A stretch of 64,000 nt of DNA, taken from assembly GCF_900110145.1 (NCBI RefSeq), contig NZ_FOCP01000014.1, forward strand, positions 1 through 64,000, in the 5' to 3' direction. This document shows positions 7,675-17,537 of the stretch, piece after piece. This DNA comes from Nitrosomonas marina. GTDB lineage: Bacteria; Pseudomonadota; Gammaproteobacteria; Burkholderiales; Nitrosomonadaceae. The notes under the pieces were generated by a model. It ran no database searches. It saw nothing but the letters and a program-made list of their open reading frames with translations, and was not told where the DNA came from. Each line of letters begins with the position of its first letter. The stretch's first letter is position 1. Both the position numbers and the translations under genes were made by a program.

Positions 7675-9501
7675 TCAGTGGTTATCCTGTGACAGCAGTA
7701 GCTGGAGCTGGTAAGCGGCGCTGATCAATCCAAGATGTGTGAACGCCTGTGGGAAGTTGCCCAGCTGTTCACCTTTCAGGTTGATCTGCTCTGAATACAG
7801 CCCGAGATGATTTGCATATCCGAGCATTTTCTCGAAATACAGAATGGCTTTATCGATCTTTCCGGATTTGGCCAGGCATTCGATATACCAGAACGAACAC
7901 ATCGAAAAAGTCCCTTCTTCGCCGGAAAAGCCATCGCTGGCGCCATTGTCGAGATTATAGCGATAAACCAGTGAATCTGTGACCAGTTCACTCTCTATGG
8001 CTTGAAGTGTCGATATCCAGCGCGGTTCATTGGGGCTTAACATGCGTACCAGTGGCATCAGCAAGGCGGATGCATCCAGGGCATCCGCTCCGCGGTACTG
8101 CACAAAGGCCTTGCGTTCCGGATTCCAGAAATTGTGATAGACATCGTTAAACACTTCGTTACGTGTTGTCCGCCACCGCTCGAGCGGTGCCGGGAATGAG
8201 CGGTTTTCGGCAATCCGTAATCCGCGGTCGAGGGCAACCCAGGACATTACCTTGGAAATCAGAAATTCCTTTTCTCCATCACGCACTTCCCAGATACCAT
8301 GGCCCTTTTGTTTCCAGTTCTCGCATACAAAATTGATGAATTTGGTCAAACTCAGCCAGAAATCATAACTGATTGGCTCTGCATTCTTGTTATACAGATA
8401 AATCGTGTCGATCAGCTCGCCAAAGATATCGAGCTGGAATTGATTGTACGCGCCGTTGCCTGAACGCACCGGTGTGGAGCCTTTGTATCCTTCAAGATGC
8501 GGGATTTCATGTTCTTCAAGATCGAACGTACCGTCGATCCGATACATGAGCTTAAGTTCGTCAGCCGAGTCGATTTCCAGGCTGCGTTGCTGTATCCAGT
8601 GAATAAACTGTCGTGCCTCGCGGTTATATCCGAGCCGGAGGAAGGCATACATGGTAAACGCTGCATCGCGGATCCAGGTATAGCGGTAATCCCAGTTACG
8701 CTGACCACCGATATGTTCCGGCAGACCGAATGTGGCGGCGGCAACGGTTGAACCGTAACGACAGGATGTGAGCAGTTTCAGCGTAATCGCGGAGCGCCTG
8801 ACGATATCCTGCCAGCGACCGCTATAGGCCGACTGATTATTCCAGTTTCGCCAGAAATGCAACGTACGGTCAAAGTTTTTTTTTGCAAATGCTTTCAGGT
8901 CATCATCTGTGCCCGGATATTCAGAAGTATCTTCAGACAACAGCGCAAAGCAGATTTCATCCCGGGCTTTCAGATGAATTTCAGCCACAAGCCGGTCGTC
9001 TTCCAATTCAAAATCAACTGGACATATCAAACGAAATGCCTGTTCATTCGCCCCTTTGCTTTGAATGAGCAGAGTGCCGTTTTGTTTTGTGACACCAAAT
9101 CCGAATTTGCCATAGGCAAAGCGTGGATTCAGTTCGACACGCACTGTGTGATCACCTTTGATGATTTTGAGCATTCTGATCAGTACGAAACGGTTGTTTT
9201 CTTCATCCACCGGCATAAAATCGGTCAATTCCGCGATACCCACATTGGTCAGGTATCGAGTGATCAGAATGGCGGTATCGGGCAGGTACAGCTGTTTGTG
9301 ATTGACTTCGTCACACAGTATTTCAATGGAAAAAGATCCTCCGCTGCTCCGGTCGAGCAGCGCTGTAAAAATGGTCGGTGAGTCGAAGCGTGGATACGGC
9401 ATAAAATCAATGGATCCCCACTTTGAAACCAATGCGGTTGTCTCCAGGTTGCCGATCAGGCCGTAATCCTCGATAGGGCAGTAGCGATCAGGTATTGTCA
9501 T
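7675..9501 (-). CDS. glycoside hydrolase family 15 (glucoamylase/trehalase-like)
   Basis: 608 aa, the usual length for bacterial GH15. The N-terminal beta-sandwich domain starts with IEDYGLIGNLETTALVSKWGSIDFM. The catalytic (alpha/alpha)6 barrel carries RNWDYRYTWIRDA, ALDRGLRIA, GFSGEEGTFSMCSFW and the C-terminal EQINLKGEQLGNFPQAF segment. No signal peptide is seen, so it is cytoplasmic, probably acting on trehalose, maltose or an alpha-glucan reserve. Upstream of an SDR on the same strand. Confidence 0.9.
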   Translation of the reverse strand: MTIPDRYCPIEDYGLIGNLETTALVSKWGSIDFMPYPRFDSPTIFTALLDRSSGGSFSIEILCDEVNHKQLYLPDTAILITRYLTNVGIAELTDFMPVDEENNRFVLIRMLKIIKGDHTVRVELNPRFAYGKFGFGVTKQNGTLLIQSKGANEQAFRLICPVDFELEDDRLVAEIHLKARDEICFALLSEDTSEYPGTDDDLKAFAKKNFDRTLHFWRNWNNQSAYSGRWQDIVRRSAITLKLLTSCRYGSTVAAATFGLPEHIGGQRNWDYRYTWIRDAAFTMYAFLRLGYNREARQFIHWIQQRSLEIDSADELKLMYRIDGTFDLEEHEIPHLEGYKGSTPVRSGNGAYNQFQLDIFGELIDTIYLYNKNAEPISYDFWLSLTKFINFVCENWKQKGHGIWEVRDGEKEFLISKVMSWVALDRGLRIAENRSFPAPLERWRTTRNEVFNDVYHNFWNPERKAFVQYRGADALDASALLMPLVRMLSPNEPRWISTLQAIESELVTDSLVYRYNLDNGASDGFSGEEGTFSMCSFWYIECLAKSGKIDKAILYFEKMLGYANHLGLYSEQINLKGEQLGNFPQAFTHLGLISAAYQLQLLLSQDNH

Positions 9502-9629
9502 AGCGAAACTGGTTCTGATTGATGATTTGGTAGCAACAGTTTATACCATGCCGTCCCTTGAAATCAGTTAAAATGGACAATCATCAATAATGATCCATCA
9601 TCATTCTGTATTTTTTCGACGGCGCGATT

Positions 9630-10307
9630 ATGAACTGGACCCAAGTGCTGCTCATTGTCTTTATCACCATCCTGATTACTATCGCGGGCACCTACTGGGT
9701 GCTCAAGACGTATGTTTTCGCTACTGCATTCACTCCGGTATCGCTTAGCGCAGCGGAAGAACGGGCGCTTGATGACAAGCTCGACAAGCTGGGATATGCA
9801 AGGAGTACCGGGTTATCTTCCTCTTATCAGCAGGAATATTCATACCAGCCGCTTGAAGACGAATTTCATGAAGACGGCTATCTGAAACCTGAGCCATACT
9901 CCGAAGCGGGTGCAACACGAGAAGTCAGTTTTACCGAACGCGAGCTGAATGCGATGCTGGCCAAAAATACCGAACTGGCTCGCAAGCTGGCCATCGATCT
10001 TGACGAGGGACTTGTCAGTGCCAAGCTGCTGGTACCGTTCGAGGAGGATTTTCCGGTTTTCGGCGGTAAAACGCTTCGTGTCAATGCCGGTGTCGGCATG
10101 ACCTATCGGAATGACAAGCCGGTAATTGTCCTTAGCGGCATCAGTATCATGGGCGTACCGATTCCGAATGCCTGGTTGGGTGGATTGAAGAATATTGACC
10201 TGGTGAGCGAATTCGGTAGCGATCCGGGGTTCTGGAAAAGTTTTTCCGAAGGTATCGAGCATATTCAGGTGGCACGCGGCCGGATTATTATCAAATTCAG
10301 GGAATAG
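9630..10307 (+). CDS. membrane-anchored hypothetical protein
   Basis: 225 aa. A single N-terminal transmembrane anchor (residues 5-29) is followed by a linker rich in Ser, Tyr and acidic residues (about 60-95). A conserved-looking ordered domain then runs from SFTERELNAMLAKN through KLLVPFEEDFPVFGGK and VLSGISIMGVPIPNAWLGG. The layout suggests a periplasmic or cytoplasmic-face domain tethered to the inner membrane. No enzymatic motif is recognised. It is divergent from the GH15 gene. Confidence 0.7.
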   Translation: MNWTQVLLIVFITILITIAGTYWVLKTYVFATAFTPVSLSAAEERALDDKLDKLGYARSTGLSSSYQQEYSYQPLEDEFHEDGYLKPEPYSEAGATREVSFTERELNAMLAKNTELARKLAIDLDEGLVSAKLLVPFEEDFPVFGGKTLRVNAGVGMTYRNDKPVIVLSGISIMGVPIPNAWLGGLKNIDLVSEFGSDPGFWKSFSEGIEHIQVARGRIIIKFRE

Positions 10308-10613
10308 TTGCACGCCATCATTAAGTGACGTTATCCATAACACCGCGTTTTCCTCGGCTATTATCCTAGTTCGTTTTTTCAGCATATCCAAGGCATAGCG
10401 GCCTGTCCGTGTCTGGTATTCGCTATCTTTTCAGCAATTCAGATTTTCATGCTACAACTGCGCACCGTCTATGGCAGTATAGTGGGTTTTCCGGTACCGG
10501 GAATTCGTGCCGGTATTTATGTTCAAACACCCGCACATACTCGAGTAAGGGAATTCATGTGCAAGCTGTGTGGGTCGTAACGTTATAGCTTTTTCGATAT
10601 CTGGAGTAAATGT
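10308..10613. other. intergenic region upstream of exbB
   Basis: 306 bp without a supported gene. It contains the ribosome site GGAG just before exbB and presumably its promoter. A Fur box is expected for a TonB operon but I could not find a convincing GATAATGATAATCATTATC-like match. Confidence 0.5.
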
Positions 10614-11261
10614 ATGGAATATCTGAACCAAGCCTGGGTCATGCTGGAACTGGGCGGTATCATCATCCTGCCACTGTCGTTGCTGGGTGTGATCGCGCTG
10701 GCGATCATGCTGGAAAAGGCGTTTGTTTACTGGCGATTCGCAAGGCTTTCGAACGAACTGCTGAACCTCATCGAAACATACGGTTTCAAATGGGAAGACC
10801 TGGAAAAATTTCTGTCCGGGCTGGACAGGCGACATTATTACAAGCGGTTTTTCGAAGTCGTGATCGCCAACCGGCACCAGCCGTCATGGTGGACCGAGTC
10901 GCGTGCGGCGGACGAAGCGCAGATGATCGAAGCGTCATTGTCGCGCCGGCTCTGGGCGCTGGAAACAATCGTTACCGCTGCCCCGCTGCTGGGACTCGTC
11001 GGTACCGTTGTCGGCATGATGCGCGCCTTTCAGGTCATCGGCAGTGAAGGCATCGTCAACCCGACCGCAGTCACGGGCGGTGTTGCCGAAGCGTTGATTG
11101 CCACTGTGGTCGGTCTGTCGATTGCGCTGATTGCCCTGTTCGGATTCAATTATTTTTCGCGGCTGCAATCACAGACCATGGATGAAATGGAACGTCTCGG
11201 CACGCGCCTGATCGATCATATCCGCCTGGATCAAAAGGAAGACATTCATGAAACTGCGTAA
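10614..11261 (+). CDS. exbB: ExbB/TolQ-type proton channel subunit
   Basis: 215 aa, MotA/TolQ/ExbB family. TM1 lies at about 15-35, a cytoplasmic domain at about 40-115, and two C-terminal TM helices contain the family hallmark APLLGLVGTVVGMM and the GGVAEALIATVVGL segment. With ExbD it converts proton flux into motion that energises TonB. GGAG precedes ATG 10614 and the gene overlaps the next by 14 bp, indicating translational coupling. Confidence 0.93.
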   Translation: MEYLNQAWVMLELGGIIILPLSLLGVIALAIMLEKAFVYWRFARLSNELLNLIETYGFKWEDLEKFLSGLDRRHYYKRFFEVVIANRHQPSWWTESRAADEAQMIEASLSRRLWALETIVTAAPLLGLVGTVVGMMRAFQVIGSEGIVNPTAVTGGVAEALIATVVGLSIALIALFGFNYFSRLQSQTMDEMERLGTRLIDHIRLDQKEDIHETA

Positions 11262-11649
11262 AACCAGAACGCCGCGTAAAGGCTATATCCAGATCATACC
11301 CATGATTGACGTCATGTTCTTCCTGCTGGCGACGTTTATGCTGGCTTCGCTGTCAATGCAGAAGTTGGATTCTCTGCAGGTTAACCTGCCCCAAGGCCAG
11401 GCCGAGAAACTCAGCGCCGAGAAACCGGTCACGCTCACGCTGACCAAAGACAGTGAAATCTTTATCAACAAAGAATCCGTTACGCTTGACACGCTGGCCG
11501 TGACACTCAAACCGCTGCTCAAGAATGCACAGCAGAAACTGATCGTATCGGCGGACAACGAGGCCCCACAGGGTGTCGTAGTACAGGCAATGCTGCGCGC
11601 GCGGCAGGCGGGCGTGCAACAGTTTCTGATCGCGGTGCGGCATAAATAA
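11248..11649 (+). CDS. exbD: ExbD/TolR-type subunit
   Basis: 133 aa. A short basic N-terminus (KLRKTRTPRKGY) is followed by one TM helix with the family aspartate (IIPMIDVMFFLLATFML), which forms the proton path with ExbB. A small periplasmic domain runs to the end (PVTLTLTKDSEIFINKE, IVSADNEAPQGVVVQAM). It overlaps exbB and is followed 7 bp later by the TonB-like gene. Confidence 0.93.
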   Translation: MKLRKTRTPRKGYIQIIPMIDVMFFLLATFMLASLSMQKLDSLQVNLPQGQAEKLSAEKPVTLTLTKDSEIFINKESVTLDTLAVTLKPLLKNAQQKLIVSADNEAPQGVVVQAMLRARQAGVQQFLIAVRHK

Positions 11650-11656
11650 GCTGATA

Positions 11657-12580
11657 ATGCACGCGCCTGTTTCGACAATGACCGACTCCAGGTCCAGGGA
11701 AATCCGCCTGTGGTGGCCGCTGCCGCTGTCGGCGTTGATCTGGCTGCTGCTCATATGGACGTTTGGTTTTTTCCTGTCGGAATCCGATGACGAGATTGAA
11801 GTGGCTATTACAGTGCCGGATGCAATCGAAGCTGAATTTCTGGAACTGCCCGAGCTGGCACAGCCGCAGGAATCGGTGCCGCCACCGCGTAAAGGTGTCG
11901 AAACGCCTTCCGAGACACCACCGCAGGTTGAGCCCGAACCGGCGGTCAAAACTCCACCGCCGCCTCCTGTTCGTCCGCAGACGCCGCCTGTCAGATCCGA
12001 TGCCGTGACAGTACCGAAGACGCAACAGCCCGAGAAAAAAACCACAACAGAAGCCACGCAATCCAAGAATGCCGAGACACCTGCTGATCTGTCGGAATAT
12101 ATCAACCAGAGGAGGCCGCAGCCGCAACAACACGCCGTCCCGGAGCGTCCTGCCGGAATTTTTGACGGTCCCGAATATGCCAGCAACAACAACACGCAAC
12201 CGCAGTCATCCGCGGAGGAAATCCGCATGGCGAAAGTCCGGCGCAATCTGCAAACACCCGGTACCAGCGGTATTTTCCAGATCCTCGAGTTACGCACGAC
12301 TTACGCGCGCTTTTCATTCCGCGCCTGGACCACCGGCATCAGTAATCCGCGCCGTGAAATCGTCCAGGTTGAAACGGAACCGGGTGGCGACATTGAACGC
12401 GCCGTGATCCGCCGCATGATTCAGCTCATTCGCCAGTACCACCAGGAAGATTTCAACTGGGAATCGCATCGCCTCAACCGCGTCATCGTCCTATCCGCCC
12501 GGCCGGGAGACCAGGAAGGACTGGAAAACTTTCTGATGCGCGAATTTTTCGGCGAACCGTTGCCGCCGTATATGCGGTAG
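11657..12580 (+). CDS. TonB-like energy transducer with atypical C-terminus
   Basis: 307 aa. A cytoplasmic start (an alternative ATG at 11690-range, MTDSRSR, may be the real one) precedes a TM helix at about 24-42. A long Pro/Glu/Lys spacer (about 70-150) follows, as expected for spanning the periplasm. The C-terminal ~85 residues (FSFRAWTTGISNPRREIVQVETEPGG to PPYMR) do not show the canonical TonB_C motif with its YP pair. The position after exbB-exbD supports a TonB role, but the partner outer-membrane receptor is not in the window. No strong Shine-Dalgarno is visible, consistent with coupling to exbD. Confidence 0.7.
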   Translation: MHAPVSTMTDSRSREIRLWWPLPLSALIWLLLIWTFGFFLSESDDEIEVAITVPDAIEAEFLELPELAQPQESVPPPRKGVETPSETPPQVEPEPAVKTPPPPPVRPQTPPVRSDAVTVPKTQQPEKKTTTEATQSKNAETPADLSEYINQRRPQPQQHAVPERPAGIFDGPEYASNNNTQPQSSAEEIRMAKVRRNLQTPGTSGIFQILELRTTYARFSFRAWTTGISNPRREIVQVETEPGGDIERAVIRRMIQLIRQYHQEDFNWESHRLNRVIVLSARPGDQEGLENFLMREFFGEPLPPYMR

Positions 12581-12772
12581 ATCAAGGTAGAGCGCAGAGT
12601 TGAGGTGTTTCCCTGATAACTCATGACCACTATCACGAAGCCTGCGCAGGATGCAGTTATCACTTCCGATAACTTGTAATGCGTTTCTAGTCTAGCGTCA
12701 TTCGATGCTAAAATCCTGTTTCATGACACGATCAGTCCGCACCGTTTTACACCCATAATCCCCGTTATTTGG

Positions 12773-15361
12773 ATGAAAAAAGAACCGCAGCACACACCCA
12801 TGATGCAGCAGTATCTGCGTATCAAGGCACAGTATCCCGACATGCTGCTGTTTTATCGCATGGGTGATTTTTACGAACTGTTTTATGATGATGCCGAGAA
12901 AGCCGCCGGTTTACTGGATATTACGCTGACACGGCGTGGTACGTCAGCAGGCGAACCTATCAAGATGGCGGGGGTGCCGTATCATGCCGCCGAACAGTAT
13001 CTGGCCCGGCTCGTCAAGCTCGGCGAGTCGGTCGCAATTTGCGAGCAGGTGGGGGATCCTGCTGCGAGCAAGGGGCCGGTCGAACGCGAAGTAGTGCGTA
13101 TTGTCACGCCTGGCACATTGACCGACGCGGCTTTGATGGAAGACAAGCGTGACTGCATTCTGCTGGCGCTGACGATTCATGAATCCACACTCGGGCTGGC
13201 ATGGCTGAATCTGGCAGCCGGCCAGCTACGAGTGATGGAAACGGTGCCCGAACAGCTGGTCAGCGAACTGGAGCGGTTGCAACCGGCCGAGATTTTGTTG
13301 CCGGAATCGCTGCGCTCGGTGCCGGACCTGAACGATCGCTGGATTTTGAAAACGCTGCCGCCGTGGCAGTTCGATCTCGACAGTGCCGTCCGCAGCCTGA
13401 CGCGGCACTTTGAAGCACACGACTTGTCCGGCTTTGGCTGCGCGGATTTAACGACGGCACTGGGTGCGGCCAACGCGCTGCTCGAATATGCCCGTCTGAC
13501 GCAGGGCAGCACCGCACTGCATGTGACGTCGCTGCAGGCGGTGCGTGACAGCGTATATGTGCGAATGGATGCGGCTACCCGCCGCAATCTGGAAATTTCC
13601 GAGACTATTCGCGGCGAGCGGGCCCCGACTTTGCAGTCGCTGCTCGATACCTGTGCCACCAGCATGGGCAGTCGCCTGCTGCAATTCTGGTTGCATCATC
13701 CGCTACGCAATCCATATGAAATTCAACAGCGGCTCGACAGCGTGGCGGACCTGATCGCGCACAATGCATATCCGACAGTGCGAGATTGCTTGCGGCATGT
13801 GGTCGATATCGAACGCATTACGGCGCGCGTCGCGCTGCGCACGGCGCGCCCGAGAGACTTATCTGGCCTGCGCGACAGCCTGAAGCTGTTGCCCGAGGCA
13901 GCAAAGGTGCTTGCCGCATGCGAAGCAAGCTGCATTGCGCAATTAATGCTGGATCTGCAGCCAGATCCAGCGCTAATAGACTTGCTGGAGCGAGCGATCC
14001 GTCCCGAGCCCGGTACTGTGTTGCGCGAAGGCAATGTGATTGCCGACGGCTATGATGCAGAGCTCGACGAATTGCGTGCCTTGCAGCATAACTGCGGAGA
14101 GTATCTGCTGCAACTGGAAACCCGTGAAAAGGAACGCACCGGTATTCCGAATCTCAAAGTGGAATATAATCGTGTGCACGGTTTTTATATCGAAGTTACG
14201 CATGCACACAGCGACAAGGTGCCGGACGATTACCGTCGCAGGCAGACGCTGAAAAGCGCCGAACGCTACATTACGCCCGAGCTTAAAACATTTGAGGACA
14301 AGGCGCTGGCGGCGCAGGATCGCGCGCTGGCGCGCGAAAAACTCCTGTACGATGTGCTGCTGGACAGGCTGTCCGAATCGGTGCAGACGTTGCAGCAAAC
14401 CGCTGTCAGCGTAGCCACGGCCGATGTTCTGTGCGCTTTCGCCGAGCGAGCGCAGACGCTCGCTTATACTGCACCGGTGTTAACGCAGGACTCGATAATC
14501 GATATCGAGGCGGGGCGCCATCCGGTGGTGGAGCAACAGGTGGACAACTATATTTCCAATGACGTGCAACTGGGTCCGCAGCACCATGGCGGCCATCAGA
14601 TGCTGATCATCACTGGCCCTAACATGGGTGGCAAGTCTACTTATATGCGCCAGGTTGCGCTGATTGCGCTGCTGGCGCACTGCGGCAGCTACGTACCGGC
14701 CCAGAAAGCGCACATCGGTCTGCTCGACCAGATTTTTACACGTATCGGCGCGTCGGACGACCTTGCAGGCGGGCGCTCTACTTTTATGGTGGAAATGACA
14801 GAGACTGCCAATATTCTGCATAACGCCACGGCGCAAAGCCTGGTGCTGATGGATGAAGTCGGGCGTGGCACGTCAACATTTGACGGGCTTGCTTTGGCTC
14901 TGGCGATTGCGCGCTATCTGCTGACCAGAAATAAAAGCTGTACGCTGTTTGCCACGCACTATTTTGAATTGACGCGGCTGGCCGAGGAATTCAGGCAAAT
15001 TCGTAATGTTCACCTTGAAGCCGTGGAACACAAGCACCGCATCGTATTTTTGCATAAAGTCGCCGCAGGGCCGGCGAGCCAGAGCTACGGCCTGCAAGTT
15101 GCCGCGCTGGCGGGTGTTCCCGGTCGGGCAATACGCATGGCCCGAAAGCATCTGGCAGAACTTGAGAAGCACAGCGCCGACAGAACACCACAACTCGATC
15201 TGGTTTTTGACGAAACCGGATCGGACGCCGAAATCGAACCGCAGGAGAATCCGATAATCCCCTTGCTGAGAGCGATTTCACCCGATGAGCTGACGCCGCG
15301 GCAAGCGCTCGATCAACTCTATAAAATCAGGCAGATGCTGGATGAACAATCCGGGCAGTGA
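12773..15361 (+). CDS. mutS: DNA mismatch repair protein MutS
   Basis: 862 aa, normal length. The N-terminal mismatch-recognition domain has the Phe-X-Glu motif within [11 protein letters not shown] (about residues 34-44). The connector, lever and clamp domains follow, and the ABC-type ATPase carries Walker [14 protein letters not shown], a Walker [17 protein letters not shown] and ATHYFELT. It binds base mismatches and short loops and recruits MutL. A separate gene starting 192 bp after the tonB-like gene. Confidence 0.97.
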   Translation: MKKEPQHTPMMQQYLRIKAQYPDMLLFYRMGDFYELFYDDAEKAAGLLDITLTRRGTSAGEPIKMAGVPYHAAEQYLARLVKLGESVAICEQVGDPAASKGPVEREVVRIVTPGTLTDAALMEDKRDCILLALTIHESTLGLAWLNLAAGQLRVMETVPEQLVSELERLQPAEILLPESLRSVPDLNDRWILKTLPPWQFDLDSAVRSLTRHFEAHDLSGFGCADLTTALGAANALLEYARLTQGSTALHVTSLQAVRDSVYVRMDAATRRNLEISETIRGERAPTLQSLLDTCATSMGSRLLQFWLHHPLRNPYEIQQRLDSVADLIAHNAYPTVRDCLRHVVDIERITARVALRTARPRDLSGLRDSLKLLPEAAKVLAACEASCIAQLMLDLQPDPALIDLLERAIRPEPGTVLREGNVIADGYDAELDELRALQHNCGEYLLQLETREKERTGIPNLKVEYNRVHGFYIEVTHAHSDKVPDDYRRRQTLKSAERYITPELKTFEDKALAAQDRALAREKLLYDVLLDRLSESVQTLQQTAVSVATADVLCAFAERAQTLAYTAPVLTQDSIIDIEAGRHPVVEQQVDNYISNDVQLGPQHHGGHQMLIITGPNMGGKSTYMRQVALIALLAHCGSYVPAQKAHIGLLDQIFTRIGASDDLAGGRSTFMVEMTETANILHNATAQSLVLMDEVGRGTSTFDGLALALAIARYLLTRNKSCTLFATHYFELTRLAEEFRQIRNVHLEAVEHKHRIVFLHKVAAGPASQSYGLQVAALAGVPGRAIRMARKHLAELEKHSADRTPQLDLVFDETGSDAEIEPQENPIIPLLRAISPDELTPRQALDQLYKIRQMLDEQSGQ

Positions 15362-15369
15362 TGCGATCG

Positions 15370-15849
15370 TTAATGCAGGTGTTCTTGCGGCCCTTGTACA
15401 TGCTGATGCGCAACTTCTTCAGCTGTTGCCGGACGTACGTCGATCACCGTGCAGGTGAAATTCAGTTTCATGCCGGCCAGTGGATGATTGCCATCCACAA
15501 CAACCTTGTCTTCTGCAATATCGGTCACGGTATATATCAGGTAATCGTCGGAATCCTCGGCAGCGCCTTCAAAACGCATGCCTACCTCGACATTTTCAGG
15601 AAAAGCATTGCGTGGTTCCAGACGAACAAGGCTGCTGTCATACTCACCGAACGTATGTTCGGGTTCCATTGAAACGGTACAGCTGTAACCGATCTCTTTT
15701 TCATGCAGCGCTTCCTCGACCATGGGGAAAATGCCGTCATATCCGCCGTGCAGATAGTTGATCGGCTCTTCTGTTTTTTCAATCAGATTACCTGACGAAT
15801 CAGACAGTTCATACTGAAGCGACACTACTGTATCTTTCTCTATGCGCAT
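15370..15849 (-). CDS. slyD: SlyD-type FKBP peptidyl-prolyl isomerase
   Basis: 159 aa. It starts with the FKBP strand VVSLQYELSDSSGNLIEKT and has an insert-in-flap arrangement typical of SlyD (SMEPEHTFGEYDSSLVRLEPRNAF). NHPLAGMKLNFTCTVIDVRPAT closes the FKBP domain. The short His-containing tail (AHQHVQGPQEHLH) is a reduced form of SlyD's metal-binding tail. Roles in the family are proline isomerisation and nickel handling. Convergent with mutS, with 8 bp between stop codons. Confidence 0.88.
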   Translation of the reverse strand: MRIEKDTVVSLQYELSDSSGNLIEKTEEPINYLHGGYDGIFPMVEEALHEKEIGYSCTVSMEPEHTFGEYDSSLVRLEPRNAFPENVEVGMRFEGAAEDSDDYLIYTVTDIAEDKVVVDGNHPLAGMKLNFTCTVIDVRPATAEEVAHQHVQGPQEHLH

Positions 15850-15897
15850 ATTGGTTCAACCTCCAGTTTTTCATATTAATAAGCAACGACGCTTTGC

Positions 15898-16347
15898 CTA
15901 GGTGTCCAGAATGGCAATGGCAATGGTTACAAACCCCAGAATCAGATTCAAGCCGACCAGAACACGTATCTGTATCAGTGCGATACCCGCCGACTCCCAT
16001 TCTTCAGCTGCCACATAGCGTTTCAGTTTCCGGTAAGCAGTAAAATACACGTAGAGGAAGATCAGCATCATCATGGAACCGATGGCAAACATCAGATACA
16101 CATTAAAAGGCAGGGCTCTAAATCCGCCCATTTGGGAAATCATATGCAGACCGCTTGCCAGAATCACTGTAATCGACAGCCATACCCAGTGAAAAAAACT
16201 GGCGAAAACCATCTGCCAGAATTTAAGCATTTGCGGTGGTGATGGCAGCAGCTGGTTGACAACCGGCCTTAAAACCATATAGGCGAAGAACATGCCCCCT
16301 ACCCAAATAACAACACCCAGTATATGCAGTACTTTCAGGGTTTCCAT
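15898..16347 (-). CDS. CopD-like four-TM inner-membrane protein
   Basis: 149 aa with four hydrophobic segments. The start METLKVLHILGVVIWVGGMFFAY, with His8 on TM1 and WVGGMFF, matches the CopD/YkoI-type domain found in putative copper-import and cytochrome-like membrane proteins. TM2 contains HWVWLSITVILASGLHM with further His. Function in this short form is unknown; haem or copper ligation by the His residues is possible. It lies 21 bp after rnhB on the same strand. Confidence 0.7.
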   Translation of the reverse strand: METLKVLHILGVVIWVGGMFFAYMVLRPVVNQLLPSPPQMLKFWQMVFASFFHWVWLSITVILASGLHMISQMGGFRALPFNVYLMFAIGSMMMLIFLYVYFTAYRKLKRYVAAEEWESAGIALIQIRVLVGLNLILGFVTIAIAILDT

Positions 16348-16368
16348 ATTGATTCCTTCACGAATAAT

Positions 16369-16983
16369 TCAGCGATTAACGATAGATTGAGCAATTGCCT
16401 GAACAGGTGCGAAGCTTCGTCGGTGTATTTCTGTTATACCATACATTTGCAAAGCGTCGATATGCCGTCTGGTTGGATAGCCCTTGTGTCGGTCAAAACC
16501 GTATTCCGGGAAGCGCCGGTGCAGCGCCATCATTTCGGCATCACGTGCGGTTTTTGCCAGAATGGATGCGGCGGAGATTTCGGCAACCAAGCTATCCCCC
16601 CTGATCACGGTGCGCGTCGGGATTTCGATTTTCGGGCTCTGCGTGCCGTCAATCATGACCAGATCGGGCGCCACCGGTAACAGCGCGACTGCTCTTTGCA
16701 TGGCCAGCAGCGTCGCTTGCAGAATATTCAGCTGGTCTATTTCCGCTACCGTTGCCGATGCCACCGCCCAGCCACGGGCGTGCTGTTTGATCGCAGCTGC
16801 CAGGCTGTTGCGTTTTTTTTCACTCAGTTGTTTTGAATCTGTCAAACCCGGCAAGTCAAACTGTGTGCCCAGCACTACGCAAGCCGCCACTACAGGCCCA
16901 GCCAGCGGTCCGCGTCCAGCTTCATCGACGCCGCCAACCAGCTGCCAGGCTTGGCGGGATACAGTTGCAATGGTCTGCAACAA
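16369..16983 (-). CDS. rnhB: ribonuclease HII
   Basis: 204 aa. It begins the core with [21 protein letters not shown] (catalytic Asp and Glu), has [12 protein letters not shown], a third acidic site in VMIDGTQ, and [16 protein letters not shown]. It cleaves the RNA strand of RNA-DNA hybrids, including single ribonucleotides. It lies 24 bp after fabZ at the end of the envelope-biogenesis block. Confidence 0.96.
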   Translation of the reverse strand: MLQTIATVSRQAWQLVGGVDEAGRGPLAGPVVAACVVLGTQFDLPGLTDSKQLSEKKRNSLAAAIKQHARGWAVASATVAEIDQLNILQATLLAMQRAVALLPVAPDLVMIDGTQSPKIEIPTRTVIRGDSLVAEISAASILAKTARDAEMMALHRRFPEYGFDRHKGYPTRRHIDALQMYGITEIHRRSFAPVQAIAQSIVNR

Positions 16984-17007
16984 TCGGTCTCCGCTTAAAG
17001 TTGCCGC

Positions 17008-17451
17008 TTATACACTTCTCGCAGTACACATCAATTTGGCTTCTGTCACTAGCTGATCGTCAACTTCGGCTCGGGCACTATATTTCCACAGCCCTTTTAT
17101 TTCACGGTCGATAGATACTTTGAGAATAAGCTGGTCTCCAGGCATTACCGGTTTTTTGAAACGGACGTTATCAATACCGACAAAATAATATACCGTATCT
17201 TCTTTATTGGATTCTCCACCGGATTTAAGCGTCAACAGCGCTGCTGCCTGTGCCATTGCTTCAACAATCAACACGCCGGGCATCACTGGATGATGCGGAA
17301 AATGGCCCTGAAAAAATGGCTCGTTGATCGAGACGCTTTTCACTGCGACTATGCTTTTTCCAGTTTCAATCAACAACACCTTATCCACCAGCAACAATGG
17401 ATAGCGGTGCGGCAAATATTTAAGAATTTCATGGATATCCATGGTGTTCAT
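17008..17451 (-). CDS. fabZ: 3-hydroxyacyl-ACP dehydratase FabZ
   Basis: 147 aa hot-dog enzyme of fatty-acid elongation. It starts with [21 protein letters not shown] and has the catalytic segment [20 protein letters not shown] (His and Glu). In many proteobacteria fabZ lies between lpxD and lpxA; here it is directly flanked by skp and rnhB. Confidence 0.97.
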   Translation of the reverse strand: MNTMDIHEILKYLPHRYPLLLVDKVLLIETGKSIVAVKSVSINEPFFQGHFPHHPVMPGVLIVEAMAQAAALLTLKSGGESNKEDTVYYFVGIDNVRFKKPVMPGDQLILKVSIDREIKGLWKYSARAEVDDQLVTEAKLMCTARSV

Positions 17452-17537
17452 GTGTTTTCCCTTATGGATTCATTGACTTTTTCGCTGCGCACAGTATAAC
17501 CGGGCAGTGTATAGATTTGTGATTCGATGAGGCTTGA

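Noticed and set aside
11353..12297. 314-codon minus-strand frame opposite exbD and the tonB-like gene
   Set aside because: Its Gly/Ser/Cys-rich sequence mirrors the Pro-rich spacer on the plus strand; it spans two real genes.
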